The position numbers and the translations under genes were made by a program. The notes beneath the pieces were generated by a model, which worked only from the letters and a program-made list of their open reading frames with translations, was not told the DNA's origin and searched no databases. DNA of 64,000 bases from Nitrospira sp. (lineage in GTDB: Bacteria > Nitrospirota > Nitrospiria > Nitrospirales > Nitrospiraceae): contig JARFPM010000010.1 of the NCBI GenBank assembly GCA_030444405.1, positions 1 through 64,000 on the forward strand, given 5' to 3'. Positions 44,534 to 53,619 of this stretch are shown piece after piece. How positions within the stretch are numbered: position 1 is the stretch's first letter; each line of letters starts with the position of its first letter.

Positions 44534-45273
44534 TGAGACAGGCCATGCGCTCCAGCGTGATTCTGGCCATGAGTGCTGTTGTGTTGGTAGCCATCACGAC
44601 AGGTTGTAGCGGCTCCAAGGTAGCGACGAAATCAGCCCCTGAACTCGCCCGCTACAAGATACGCTCCATTGCCTTGCTGCCGTTTACGTCGATTGCTACA
44701 CCCCAAGCGCCTGATCAGGACGATCTCTTTCTTCCACCCCCTGAGAGTGTCCTTCGGTCCGACATCTCATTGGCGATTCCACGGGACAAGCAACCACCAC
44801 CCAAGCAAACCATGGTTGTGTCTGGATATGCGGCGGAGAAGGTGACGGAATTGTTCTGGGGTCGCCTCCAGGAGCGGAAGGGAGTTCAGGTGTTATCTCC
44901 CGGTGATGCGGTCAAGGTCTCTTCAGCCAACGGAGAGCTGGCCAAGATGGGGCCGGAAAAAGCTGCAGCGGCCGTTGCGAAACGACTGAAAGCGGATGCG
45001 GCATTATTCGGCCTCGTGTCGGTCTACCAGGAGCGGGTGGGCAGTCGACTGGGCGCCAACCCTCCTGCGACGGTCGGCTTTGAAGCCAAGGTAGTGGCAG
45101 CTGATGGGCAAGTGCTCTGGGCCGGTGGCTATTATGAGCGGCAGCGGCCCATGATGGAGGACCTCTCGGGATTCTTGCATAGATGGGCCTTCGTGACGGC
45201 GGCGGAACTCGCAGAATACGGAGTTGAGGAGGTTTTGAAAGACTTTCCATTCGGTGTGGGGGAGGGCAAGTAG
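44533..45273 (+). CDS. Predicted lipoprotein of unknown function inside the his operon
   Basis: The 246-aa product has an N-terminal signal with Cys after VLVAITTGC, probably a lipoprotein although the lipobox is imperfect (Thr at -3). It continues with KIRSIALLPFTSIATP, VTELFWGRLQERKGVQVLSP, AAAVAKRLKADAALFGLVSVYQERVG and FEAKVVAADGQVLWAGGYYERQRP. The pattern (IALLPF ... ADA-LFG-V ... G-LLWSG) is like GNA1162/TolB-type periplasmic lipoproteins of the DUF799 sort. It overlaps hisH by one base and is followed by hisA. No histidine-pathway role is evident. Confidence 0.8.
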   Translation: MRQAMRSSVILAMSAVVLVAITTGCSGSKVATKSAPELARYKIRSIALLPFTSIATPQAPDQDDLFLPPPESVLRSDISLAIPRDKQPPPKQTMVVSGYAAEKVTELFWGRLQERKGVQVLSPGDAVKVSSANGELAKMGPEKAAAAVAKRLKADAALFGLVSVYQERVGSRLGANPPATVGFEAKVVAADGQVLWAGGYYERQRPMMEDLSGFLHRWAFVTAAELAEYGVEEVLKDFPFGVGEGK

Positions 45274-45274
45274 A

Positions 45275-46015
45275 GTGCTGGTTATTCCTGCAATTGATTT
45301 GAAGGATGGGCGTTGTGTGCGGTTACGTCAAGGCGATATGGCGGCAGAAACGGTCTATTCCGACGATGTCGCGGAGGTTGCCGGCAGGTGGCAACAAAAG
45401 GGAGCCGGCCTGATTCACGTCGTGGATTTAAACGGCGCGGTCGACGGCGAGCCCAAGAATCTGCTCCAAATCGAGGCTGTCATGAAAGCGGTTTGCGTAA
45501 AAGTTCAGCTCGGGGGCGGCATCAGGACAATTGATATGGTTCGCCGGTATCTCAATGCCGGTGTGTCACGCGTAGTGCTCGGCACGGCAGCACTCACGAA
45601 CCGGACACTTCTCAGTCAGGCTTGCAAGGAGTTTCCGCAGCGGATCGTACTTGGGCTCGACGCGCGTGATGGCCGAATCGCGGTAAAAGGCTGGACAGCG
45701 TTATCCGATGTAAGAGCGGTCGATTTGTTGAAGGAACTTTCCGACTGCGCGATTGCCGCTGTGGTGTATACGGACATCGCACGCGATGGCATGTTGAATG
45801 GACCGAATCTACCCGCGTTGAAAGAAATCGTTGAGTTCTCTTCGTTCCCGGTGATTGCGTCGGGAGGGATTACGTCTCTGCACGACCTGCGAGCCGTGCA
45901 ATCGATCGGCCCAAAGATTGAGGGAGCGATTATCGGCAAAGCGCTGTATGACGGCAAGCTGGACTATCAAGCTGCCGTGGCGGCGCTTTCCTCCCTAACC
46001 GACAGCATATGCTGA
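45275..46015 (+). CDS. hisA: ProFAR isomerase HisA
   Basis: The 246-aa TIM-barrel starts at GTG 45275 with [20 protein letters not shown], whose Asp is the first catalytic residue. The second half has [15 protein letters not shown] and [13 protein letters not shown], the two phosphate-binding and catalytic-Asp regions. It converts ProFAR to PRFAR. It overlaps hisF by 7 bases. GGAGGGC precedes the start. Confidence 0.95.
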   Translation: MLVIPAIDLKDGRCVRLRQGDMAAETVYSDDVAEVAGRWQQKGAGLIHVVDLNGAVDGEPKNLLQIEAVMKAVCVKVQLGGGIRTIDMVRRYLNAGVSRVVLGTAALTNRTLLSQACKEFPQRIVLGLDARDGRIAVKGWTALSDVRAVDLLKELSDCAIAAVVYTDIARDGMLNGPNLPALKEIVEFSSFPVIASGGITSLHDLRAVQSIGPKIEGAIIGKALYDGKLDYQAAVAALSSLTDSIC

Positions 46016-46791
46016 CCAAGCGCATCATTCCCTGTCTGGACGTCAAAGAGGGCCGCGTGGTCAAGGGCGTTAGCTTTGTGAATCTCCGCGATGCCGGAGA
46101 CCCGGTTGAAGCAGCAGTGGGGTATGATCACGAAGGAGCGGACGAACTCTGTTTTCTCGATATCACAGCCTCGCATGAAAACCGGAAGACGATCATCGAG
46201 GTCGTTGAGCGGACGGCTGCCCGGGTATTTATGCCGGTGACGGTCGGTGGGGGCGTGGGGACGCTTGACGACATTCGTGCGTTGCTGAACGCCGGGGCGG
46301 ATAAGGTGAGCATCAATACCGCGGCAGTCCGACGACCCGAGTTCGTCAAAGAAGCCGCTCAACGTTTCGGGACGCAATGCATCGTCGTTGCCATCGACGC
46401 CAAGCAGGCAGGGGGTGATCACTGGGAGGTCTTTACGCACGGCGGCCGAAGATCGACCGGACTCGATGCTATCGACTGGGCGAAACGGATGGAACAGTAC
46501 GGCGCCGGTGAGATTTTACTGACCAGCATGGATCAGGACGGCCGGCAAACCGGGTACGACTTGGCTCTGACAGCAACGGCGTCGGCCACTGTATCGATCC
46601 CGGTGATTGCATCGGGCGGAGTCGGCACACTTGATCATCTGTACGAGGGGTTGGTGAAGGGAAAAGCTGATGCCGTCTTGGCCGCTTCGATTTTTCATTT
46701 TCGGACCTATACGATCTCCCAAGCGAAAGTGTATTTGCGGGAACGTGGTGTCCCCGTCCGTATCACTAACGATATTGATCGAGTAGCGTGA
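46009..46791 (+). CDS. hisF: Imidazole glycerol phosphate synthase subunit HisF
   Basis: The 260-aa cyclase TIM-barrel starts [32 protein letters not shown] (catalytic Asp in CLDV). It contains [47 protein letters not shown] (catalytic Asp) and [16 protein letters not shown]. It forms IGP and AICAR with HisH. Context hisH-lipoprotein-hisA-hisF-hisIE. Confidence 0.97.
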   Translation: MLTKRIIPCLDVKEGRVVKGVSFVNLRDAGDPVEAAVGYDHEGADELCFLDITASHENRKTIIEVVERTAARVFMPVTVGGGVGTLDDIRALLNAGADKVSINTAAVRRPEFVKEAAQRFGTQCIVVAIDAKQAGGDHWEVFTHGGRRSTGLDAIDWAKRMEQYGAGEILLTSMDQDGRQTGYDLALTATASATVSIPVIASGGVGTLDHLYEGLVKGKADAVLAASIFHFRTYTISQAKVYLRERGVPVRITNDIDRVA

Positions 46792-46795
46792 CTTC

Positions 46796-47464
46796 ATGAA
46801 CCAGGCAACGGTTGACCGGTTGAAGTTCGACGGGCAAGGCCTTCTCCCGGCCGTCATCCAGGATTGGCTCGACGGGACGGTGTTGATGCTTGGTTGCATG
46901 AATCAGGAGGCGGTGGCCAAGACGGTTGCCACAAGGAGTGTGCACTTTTGGAGCCGGACCAGAAACAAGCTGTGGGAAAAAGGTGAAACCTCCGGTCATA
47001 AGCTTCACGTCAAGGAACTCTTTATCGACTGTGACCGCGACACGATTCTGGTGAAGGCCCAGCCGGCTGGGCCGACCTGCCATACAGGCGAGCGGGCCTG
47101 CTTCTTTTCTAGGCTGGACGAGCAGGGGCTGATTGTCGGAGATAAAACGCAGGATGCGGCGGGGGGGATTCTTGAATCGGTATTGCGGACCATCCGCGAG
47201 CGCCGTGCGTATCCGCAAGCCGGGTCCTATGCGACGAAACTGTTCGAGGGAGGCCATGACAAGATTCTGAAGAAAGTGGCCGAAGAAGCGGGCGAGGTGT
47301 TGCTGGCCTCGAAAGGCGGCAAGAAAGAAGAAGTCGTCTATGAGGTGGCGGATCTGTTTTTCCACACCCTGATGGTACTGGGGTATCACGATCTGGCGCT
47401 ACACGATATTTATCAAGAGTTAGGCAAGCGATTCGGCAAGTCCGGGTTGAGGGCGGATAAGTGA
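46796..47464 (+). CDS. hisI: Bifunctional PRA-CH/PRA-PH protein HisIE
   Basis: The 222-aa product fuses two enzymes. The N-terminal HisI cyclohydrolase (~1-120) has MLGCMNQEAVAKTVATRSVHFWSRTR, LWEKGETSG and a zinc/magnesium site in DCDRDTILVKAQPAGPTCHTGERACFF. The C-terminal HisE pyrophosphohydrolase (~128-215) has YPQAGSYATKLFEGGHDKILKKVAEEAGEVLLASK. It catalyses steps 2 and 3 of histidine synthesis. Confidence 0.95.
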   Translation: MNQATVDRLKFDGQGLLPAVIQDWLDGTVLMLGCMNQEAVAKTVATRSVHFWSRTRNKLWEKGETSGHKLHVKELFIDCDRDTILVKAQPAGPTCHTGERACFFSRLDEQGLIVGDKTQDAAGGILESVLRTIRERRAYPQAGSYATKLFEGGHDKILKKVAEEAGEVLLASKGGKKEEVVYEVADLFFHTLMVLGYHDLALHDIYQELGKRFGKSGLRADK

Positions 47465-47474
47465 GGAGCCGGCC

Positions 47475-47819
47475 ATGAGCGAATGTTTGTTCTGCAGGAT
47501 TGTGGAGAAGACCATTCCGGCCAAGGTTGTTCACGAAGACGACCAGACCCTGGCCTTTGACGATATCCATCCGCAGGCGCCGGTGCATACCCTGGTGATT
47601 CCCAAACGGCATGTGGCTTCCATCCAAGACCTGGGTGAGTCAGATCAGGCGCTGCTGGTGCGGCTGCTGCTGACCTGTACGAAAGTCGCGAACGACAAAG
47701 GGCTGGCCGACTCAGGATTCCGTCTCGTGGCGAACACCGGGCGAAATGGAGGTCAAACTGTCTTCCATCTGCATGTGCACATCATGGGCGGCCGTCATAT
47801 GGGCTGGCCTCCAGGGTGA
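47475..47819 (+). CDS. HIT-family nucleotide-binding hydrolase
   Basis: The 114-aa product starts SECLFCRIVEKTIPAKVVHEDDQTLAFDDIHPQAPVHTLVIPKRH and ends with the histidine triad FHLHVHIMGGRHMGWPPG. It is of the HinT branch (purine nucleoside phosphoramidase). CxxC at the start is a common zinc-binding variant. It follows hisIE after 10 bases and ends the cluster. Confidence 0.95.
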   Translation: MSECLFCRIVEKTIPAKVVHEDDQTLAFDDIHPQAPVHTLVIPKRHVASIQDLGESDQALLVRLLLTCTKVANDKGLADSGFRLVANTGRNGGQTVFHLHVHIMGGRHMGWPPG

Positions 47820-47941
47820 CGGAATTCTCTGAATTGACAGGTTTTCCAGCTGTCTGTTAATCTGAACGGTCAATTATTCCGATTACTTAGCAACCGACTC
47901 GTCCGGTCGTGCGCGACGGGAGCGTAGGAGCTGAGACTCTC

Positions 47942-49765
47942 GTGGGCCGAGGCTTGATTTCCGACGATATCAAGAATCGAATAAGAGACCGGGTAGATAT
48001 CGCGGATGTCGTCGGTCACCACGTCTCGCTGAGGCGGGCCGGACAGAACCTTGTGGGGTTGTGTCCTTTTCATCAGGAAAAGAGCCCCTCATTCTCGGTC
48101 AGTCCTTCCAAACAAATGTTTTACTGCTTCGGCTGTAAGGCCGGGGGAGATGTTTTTGCCTTTCTGACCAAAATAAGCGGGGCAACTTTTCCTGAAGTGT
48201 TACGAGAGCTTGGGGACAAGGTGGGTATTGTCGTGGAGGAGTCACCTGCGGAACGAATACAACGCGGGCAGACCCATCGCATTGAAGAAATCAACCGGGT
48301 TTCGATGACGTGGTTTCAGGCCAATCTGCGCGAGCCACAAACCGGTGCCACGGCTCGCGAGTATCTGAGCAGACGAGGCATACACCAATCGACTGTGGAG
48401 TCGTTCCGAATCGGGGTGTCGTCCGCAGAGTGGGATGGATTGTGCAAATTCCTTTCTCGAAAAGGATTCTCTCAAGGCGAGATCATGGCGGCTGGACTCA
48501 TAAGCCCGAGAGCAAGCGGTAATGGGTACTACGACAAGTTCCATGGACGGCTCATGTTCACGATCACTGATCTGCGCAAGCGAGTGGTCGGATTCGGCGG
48601 CCGCGTGTTGGGCGACCGCACGCCCAAGTACCTCAATTCGCCCGATACCCCGCTGTTTAAGAAAGGCCAGACCCTCTTCGCCTTCGATCAGGCGCGCGAA
48701 GCCATCGTTCGGACCAAAACGGTGATTGTGGTTGAGGGCTATTTCGATGCGATCGCGCTCCACCAAGCGGGGCTCACCCATACGATCGCCACGCTGGGGA
48801 CGGCCTTGACGGCTGAACATATTCAGGCCCTGCGGCGGTTTGCCGACCAAGTCGTGTTGCTCTTTGATCCTGATGCAGCCGGTGTGCGCGCGGCGTTGAG
48901 AGGATTGGATCTCTTCGTCAACAGCGGATTGGGCGTCAAAGTCGTAACGTTGCCGGCTGGGGAGGATCCCGATATCTTTGTGCGAAAGGAAGGTGCCGGC
49001 GTGTTCGCGCAGCTGGAAGCGGCTGCTCCGAGTCTCTTGGACTATGCGCTGAATCACACGGTCAAGCAGGCCGACGCCGGCTCGCTTGAAAGCCGCATTC
49101 GAAGCGTCGATGAGGTGCTGCGAATTCTGCAGAAGAGCGAGCATCCGATCGAGCGACAGGAGCGCATGAGAATCGTGGCGGAACGGCTGGGGATCAGCGA
49201 GGCGCGGCTGATCGAACGTTATCCGCTGCTTCTGGCTCAACCGAAACGAGGCATAGCGGCGCTGCGCACGCAACCCGAACAGGGAAGTCCACTTAATGCC
49301 CTGTTCAAAGGGCTGCCTGAAGAGCGGGATCTGCTTTTACTGCTGCTGCACGGAAAATTGTCGCCTGCCGATGTCTGCCGCTTGCGGCCGGAGTCCTTTT
49401 CCGTCGCGGCCTGCCGCAAGCTCGTCGAGATTGCGCTCGCCCATATGGATCGGGAGGGGCGCATCAGTCTCAGATCGGTCTTGGATGAGTCGGTGGGCGA
49501 TCCCGACTGTGGTGCCCTGGCAACGGAATTGTCGATGCGCGAGGATCACTTCGACGACGTGCCGGCGCACGTGAAAGCCTGTTTGGATCGTCTTGACCAA
49601 AAGCGGTCGGAACAGACGCTTAGAGAGCTCATCGTCAGTCTGAAAATGGCTGAACGCGAAGGCCGGGTGGACGATGTGCGTGTGTTGAACATGCAGATCA
49701 ATGAAGTACGGATGCGGAAAGCCGGCACGCTAACCGCCGGTGTTGTTTCATTGGTGAAGGAGTAG
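47942..49765 (+). CDS. dnaG: DNA primase
   Basis: The 607-aa primase has a CHC2-type zinc finger ([31 protein letters not shown]), an RNA-polymerase core with [20 protein letters not shown] and the TOPRIM motif [15 protein letters not shown]...[10 protein letters not shown], and a C-terminal helicase-binding region. GTG 47942 (AGGAG about 11 bases upstream) is chosen; GTG 47909 is an alternative. rpoD follows immediately, the macromolecular synthesis order (here without rpsU). Confidence 0.96.
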   Translation: MGRGLISDDIKNRIRDRVDIADVVGHHVSLRRAGQNLVGLCPFHQEKSPSFSVSPSKQMFYCFGCKAGGDVFAFLTKISGATFPEVLRELGDKVGIVVEESPAERIQRGQTHRIEEINRVSMTWFQANLREPQTGATAREYLSRRGIHQSTVESFRIGVSSAEWDGLCKFLSRKGFSQGEIMAAGLISPRASGNGYYDKFHGRLMFTITDLRKRVVGFGGRVLGDRTPKYLNSPDTPLFKKGQTLFAFDQAREAIVRTKTVIVVEGYFDAIALHQAGLTHTIATLGTALTAEHIQALRRFADQVVLLFDPDAAGVRAALRGLDLFVNSGLGVKVVTLPAGEDPDIFVRKEGAGVFAQLEAAAPSLLDYALNHTVKQADAGSLESRIRSVDEVLRILQKSEHPIERQERMRIVAERLGISEARLIERYPLLLAQPKRGIAALRTQPEQGSPLNALFKGLPEERDLLLLLLHGKLSPADVCRLRPESFSVAACRKLVEIALAHMDREGRISLRSVLDESVGDPDCGALATELSMREDHFDDVPAHVKACLDRLDQKRSEQTLRELIVSLKMAEREGRVDDVRVLNMQINEVRMRKAGTLTAGVVSLVKE

Positions 49766-49767
49766 TC

Positions 49768-51582
49768 ATGGCGAAACAAGAATTACTGGGCGAGGTGAAG
49801 AAGCTGATTACGATCGGGAAGGAAAAAGGCTTTCTGACGTATGACGAGCTCAACAGTACCTTGCCCGCTGAAGTCGTGTCTTCAGATCAGTTTGGCAGCA
49901 TTATGGCGATGTTCGGTGAAATGGATATCGAAATCATCGAGGCTGGAGATGGGGACCGGATTCAGAAACGATCTGAAGGCGAAGTCGGCGAAGATGTGGA
50001 GGACGTCGAGTCGGATTCCGAGGAGGAAAACGATAAGGCGATCGATTTGACGCCGGGCGCGCTCAGCCGTACCGACGATCCCGTGCGGCTCTATCTCAAG
50101 GAAATGGGCAGTGTGGCGTTGCTCAGTCGCGAAGGTGAGATCGAGATCGCAAAGCGGATCGAAGAAGGCAAAAACGATATCGCCTCGGTGATCTACGGCA
50201 TGCCGATGACCATCGAGTTTGTTCTGGCGCTCCGGGATCAGCTCAAGAACGGGAAAATCGATGTACGAGAAATCGTCCCGGTTCAAGAGACCGAGGAGGA
50301 TTTTGAAGAAGAGCAACAGCCGGTGGAGCGGGATTATGAGGAACTCCGAGTCAAAACGCTCGATGCATTGAACTCCGTGCGGAAAGTCTCGCTCGCGCTG
50401 AAGGCGTTGGCCGAAAAGGGTAAGCATCTCGGCAGTGACCCGGTCAAGCAAAAGAGGTTCGAGAAGCAGTTCGATGCAGTCCGTCAGCAGGTGGTGAGCA
50501 AGATTGAATCGGTGAATCTCCATGGCGTGCTGAAAGAGCGGATGGTGCAACGTGTCCGCGATCTTGCGGTCCAAATCAGGGCGGCTGAGCGGGAAGCCGT
50601 GAGCTGCCAGCGGCGCATCGGTGTCGGCGGCGAGGCCGGCGCAGAACTCCTGAGAAAGATGTGCCGGAGCCGTCAGGATTTCATAGCGGTCAAGCGGAAG
50701 ACCGGGGTATCAGAAGAGGCCTTGCTGGAGATTCGCAAAGTCTACCAAGCCGCCAAAGCCAAGGTGCGCCAACTCGAAACAGAAGAAGCGTTGGTCCCGG
50801 CTGAAGAGATCAAGGATGCGGTCAAGCACCTCGATATCGCCGAAGAAAAAGTCAAGCGTGGGAAGGCTGAATTGGTCGAGGCGAACTTGCGGCTCGTGGT
50901 CAGTATCGCAAAGAAATACACCAACCGAGGTCTCCAATTCCTCGATTTGATTCAGGAAGGCAATATCGGACTGATGAAAGCGGTAGACAAGTTCGAGTAT
51001 AAGCGCGGGTACAAGTTCAGTACCTACGCCACCTGGTGGATTCGGCAGGCGATCACCCGAGCTATTGCGGATCAAGCACGCACAATCCGGATTCCGGTTC
51101 ACATGATTGAAACGATCAACAAGCTCATTCGAACCTCCAGGCACCTCGTGCAGAAACTGGGTCGTGAACCTCTTCCCGAAGAGATTGCCGAGCGCATGGA
51201 TCTACCGTTGGACAAAGTGCGGAAGATTCTAAAAATCGCCCGTGAGCCCATCTCGCTCGAAACGCCGATCGGTGAGGAAGAAGACAGCCATCTGGGCGAT
51301 TTCATCGAAGACAAGAAGGCCGTGTCTCCCCTGGAAGCGGCTATTCGCTACGACTTGCAGCGGCAGATCAACAGTGCATTGGAAACCTTGACGCCTCGCG
51401 AGGAGAAGGTGCTGCGCAAGCGGTTCGGTATCGGCGAAGCGACCGATCATACCTTGGAAGAAGTCGGACAGGACTTTGAGGTCACCCGCGAACGCATCAG
51501 GCAAATCGAAGCCAAGGCCTTGAGGAAATTACGGCACCCGAGCCGCAGTAAAAAGCTGAGGAGTTTTGTCGAGAGCTTATAG
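49768..51582 (+). CDS. rpoD: RNA polymerase primary sigma factor
   Basis: The 604-aa sigma-70 has region 1.1 (~1-80), region 1.2 ([30 protein letters not shown]), a long non-conserved insert, region 2 ([61 protein letters not shown] across its parts), region 3 and region 4 with [37 protein letters not shown]. It is the housekeeping sigma factor. It starts 2 bases after dnaG. Confidence 0.98.
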   Translation: MAKQELLGEVKKLITIGKEKGFLTYDELNSTLPAEVVSSDQFGSIMAMFGEMDIEIIEAGDGDRIQKRSEGEVGEDVEDVESDSEEENDKAIDLTPGALSRTDDPVRLYLKEMGSVALLSREGEIEIAKRIEEGKNDIASVIYGMPMTIEFVLALRDQLKNGKIDVREIVPVQETEEDFEEEQQPVERDYEELRVKTLDALNSVRKVSLALKALAEKGKHLGSDPVKQKRFEKQFDAVRQQVVSKIESVNLHGVLKERMVQRVRDLAVQIRAAEREAVSCQRRIGVGGEAGAELLRKMCRSRQDFIAVKRKTGVSEEALLEIRKVYQAAKAKVRQLETEEALVPAEEIKDAVKHLDIAEEKVKRGKAELVEANLRLVVSIAKKYTNRGLQFLDLIQEGNIGLMKAVDKFEYKRGYKFSTYATWWIRQAITRAIADQARTIRIPVHMIETINKLIRTSRHLVQKLGREPLPEEIAERMDLPLDKVRKILKIAREPISLETPIGEEEDSHLGDFIEDKKAVSPLEAAIRYDLQRQINSALETLTPREEKVLRKRFGIGEATDHTLEEVGQDFEVTRERIRQIEAKALRKLRHPSRSKKLRSFVESL

Positions 51583-51737
51583 ATTTCAGAGTTCAAGTCA
51601 GTGTAATTTGACTCTGCTCGGAACGGCGGCCTAGAATGGCAATTCGGGTAGGGATACCTGTTGAGGCTGAGGCTGATGGAAGGCGTCAGGTATGATTCAC
51701 GCATCCAGACGACGCCCGAATCCGAACCGTTCCGATC

Positions 51738-51814
51738 GGGCCCATAGCTCAGGTGGTTAGAGCGGCTGACTCATAATCAGCTGGTCCTAGGTTCAAGTCC
51801 TAGTGGGCCCACCA
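51738..51814 (+). tRNA. tRNA with CAU anticodon, probably tRNA-Ile2 (lysidine type)
   Basis: A complete 77-base cloverleaf: acceptor GGGCCCA/TGGGCCC, D arm GCTC...GAGC, anticodon stem GCTGA/TCAGC with loop CTCATAA (anticodon CAT), T arm CTAGG/CCTAG with TTCAAGT, and encoded CCA at 51811-51814. CAU could be elongator Met or the isoleucine tRNA read AUA after lysidine modification. The D-arm and T-loop (TTCAAGT) look more like tRNA-Ile2. It is not initiator, because the first base pair is G-C and the anticodon stem lacks three G-C pairs. Confidence 0.93.
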
Positions 51815-51867
51815 GTGCGGCCCGATGTCTGTCCCTTCAGTGCTCCAGCATTGATGGAAAGGATACG

Positions 51868-52644
51868 TTGAACCAAAAGCTTTCCCCGCTCATTGAACTG
51901 CAAAAGCTCGATCTCCGAATCATGGAGATCAGTGAGATCCGCCGAAAAATCCCCGAACGCCTCCAGATCGCCGAAGCGCCTCTTCGAGAGGTGACCCAGC
52001 TCTTGAATGACACCAAGACTGCCGTCGATGCCGCGATCAAGGAGCGACGTGCGCATGAGAAGGATCTCGAAATTCACGAGGCACAGACCGAGAAGATGAA
52101 ATCGCATGCGGCGAGCCTGAAGACGAATAAAGAATATCAGGCGCATTTGTTCGAACTCGAGTTGGCGAACAAGAAGCGGGGAGATTTTGAAGAGAAGATT
52201 CTCTTGGCGATGGACAAGATCGACCAGCTCCAGAAGACCACCAAGGAGCTTCAGGAGCAACATAACGTATTGGAGAAGGTGTTTCTCCAAGAGAAGCAAG
52301 GGCTGGATACGCAGGACAAAGAGCTGGCGGCAGAGCTGGCGCAACTCGAAACACGCTTTCGGGAGGCATCGGCACGTGTCGAACGAACGCTCCTTGACCG
52401 CTACAACCAGGTGAAGGCGGCACGAAAAGACCAACCGTTGGCGGCAATCCTCGGTGGCACGTGCGCCGGCTGCCGTCTGCAGATCCCTCCGCAACTCATC
52501 GCGCAAGTCAAACGCTCGGACGATTTGCACATATGCCCCTATTGCCGACGGATCCTCTATTGGGAAGGGGAGCCGGCGACCGCAAGCTCCTCCGCCCTCA
52601 GTGAAGCGAAAAAAGCTGATATGGAAGTGGGTGAGTCGGTCTGA
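51868..52644 (+). CDS. Coiled-coil zinc-ribbon protein (CdsZ/YbgI-neighbour type)
   Basis: The 258-aa product starts at TTG 51868 (GAAAGGAT upstream). About 190 residues form a long antiparallel coiled coil (ELQKLDLRIMEISEIRRKIPERL ... KSHAASLKTNKEYQAHLFELE). A C4 zinc ribbon follows: GGTCAGCRLQIPPQL and CPYCRRILYW. This family is widespread next to rpoD or RNase H genes and has been linked to ribosome or flagellar functions in other bacteria. Its exact role here is not known. Confidence 0.85.
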   Translation: MNQKLSPLIELQKLDLRIMEISEIRRKIPERLQIAEAPLREVTQLLNDTKTAVDAAIKERRAHEKDLEIHEAQTEKMKSHAASLKTNKEYQAHLFELELANKKRGDFEEKILLAMDKIDQLQKTTKELQEQHNVLEKVFLQEKQGLDTQDKELAAELAQLETRFREASARVERTLLDRYNQVKAARKDQPLAAILGGTCAGCRLQIPPQLIAQVKRSDDLHICPYCRRILYWEGEPATASSSALSEAKKADMEVGESV

Positions 52645-52655
52645 CGACTCACCCA
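52628..52655. other. 11-bp hairpin spanning the zinc-ribbon gene stop codon
   Basis: TGGGTGAGTCG / CGACTCACCCA is a perfect 11-bp stem with a GTCTGA loop that contains the stop codon TGA (52642-52644). No T-run follows. It may act as a 3' end mRNA stabiliser or a weak terminator, or mark an insertion point for the neighbouring IS110 remnant. Confidence 0.6.
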
Positions 52656-52689
52656 AGTCTGCTTGTATCCCCTCAGCATAGCGCGGCTA

Positions 52690-53297
52690 TGCGTGGTCTC
52701 TTCCTCCGAGTTGTGAGGGAATGCTTGGGCATAACGCCTTGTATCTTGGAATTGTGGTACATGAGATCCTCGCAATGTGACAGATCGATATGCCTCCGGT
52801 CCGAAGAGACCGTGGCCGAGCCGGGTCGTCACGTTCCCTATCCCATAAGCCCGCACAGTTGCCTGGGCCACCGAGCCCGCATTACGACAAGGCTGGGCTT
52901 CACCAAGGAGAAGGCGCTGCGGACAGCGTTGGTTGTTGTCGGAATTGATGTAGCGAACGCATACCTGGACATCGCGGTGCGACCGTCCGGTGAGCTCTTC
53001 CGTGTGCCGCATGACCCCACCGGGATCACCGCCATGATCGCGCGACTGAGTCCGCTGCGGCCGACGCGGATTGTGCTGGAAGCGACCGGGGGCTTGGAGC
53101 GAGCTGTGGGGCGGGCGCTGGTGGAGGCGGCCTTGCGCTGGAACCCCAGTATCCGGACTTTCTACCAGCGCCTGCGCGCAGCCGGCAAAGCGCCCAAGGT
53201 CGCGCTGGTCGCGGCCATGCGGAAGCTGCTGACGATTCTCAATGCGATGGTGCATCATGGGACACGGGGGCAGTCCACAGCGGAAGTGGCCGCTTGA
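52690..53297 (+). mobile_element. IS110-family remnant with internal deletion
   Basis: About 230 bases of non-coding sequence (52690-52916) precede a shortened IS110 transposase. In this family the non-coding end holds the bridge RNA. The left border is not defined by eye, since IS110 elements lack inverted repeats and target duplications. The right edge is near the transposase stop. No second copy is in the window. Confidence 0.6.
52917..53297 (+). pseudogene. IS110 transposase with large internal deletion
   Basis: The frame starts at CTG 52917, 6 bases after AAGGAG (52905-52910), probably a changed ATG; TTG 52929 is the next option. It reads LRTALVVVGIDVANAYLDIAV (RuvC-like DEDD start with the first Asp) to RIVLEATGGLERAVGRALVEA. 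It then jumps to RWNPSIRTFYQRLRAAGKAPKVALVAAMRKLLTILNAM, the extreme C-terminus of the family. About 200 residues, including the Tnp domain serine, are missing. Short GCGCTGGT similarity at the joint suggests microhomology deletion. Confidence 0.85.
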
Positions 53298-53619
53298 CAA
53301 ACAAGACAGTTGCTCGGCCCCTCAAAAACTCCTCACGGTTCCTGCCCAGTTCTCCTTGCGCGGATTGTCGACACGAGTGACCCAGCTGTAGACAGCGGGT
53401 ATCTCCAACACATACGAGTTACAACCAAATAGATACACCAGAGAATCTGTTTTGATACAGATCCATTTGGCCTGGCAGTCCTACCTGTAGCGATATCCAT
53501 CGGTGGGACTGGGCAGTTATACGTATTCAGACGACTTGGATTCATGCTATCGTGCGGCATGGCCTATGCTGAGGATACGGAACATCAGTTCTATCCTCCT
53601 GGCGAAAGGAGCTCCCACC
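53298..53619. other. 322-base intergenic region with inverted repeats
   Basis: No gene is supported. CTGCCCAGT (53342-53350) and its complement ACTGGGCAG (53508-53516) bound about 175 bases. Inside is a hairpin CCCAGCTGT/ACAGCGGG at about 53380-53397. This could be the remnant of a small non-autonomous element. AAAGGAG at 53605-53611 is the ribosome site of the next gene. Confidence 0.5.

Noticed and set aside
48242-49273. 343-aa open frame on the - strand opposite dnaG
   Set aside because: Antisense shadow of dnaG with Arg/His-rich composition and no domain.
51738-51814. Reading the CAU tRNA as initiator tRNA-fMet
   Set aside because: The first acceptor pair is G-C and the anticodon stem lacks the three G-C pairs of initiators.
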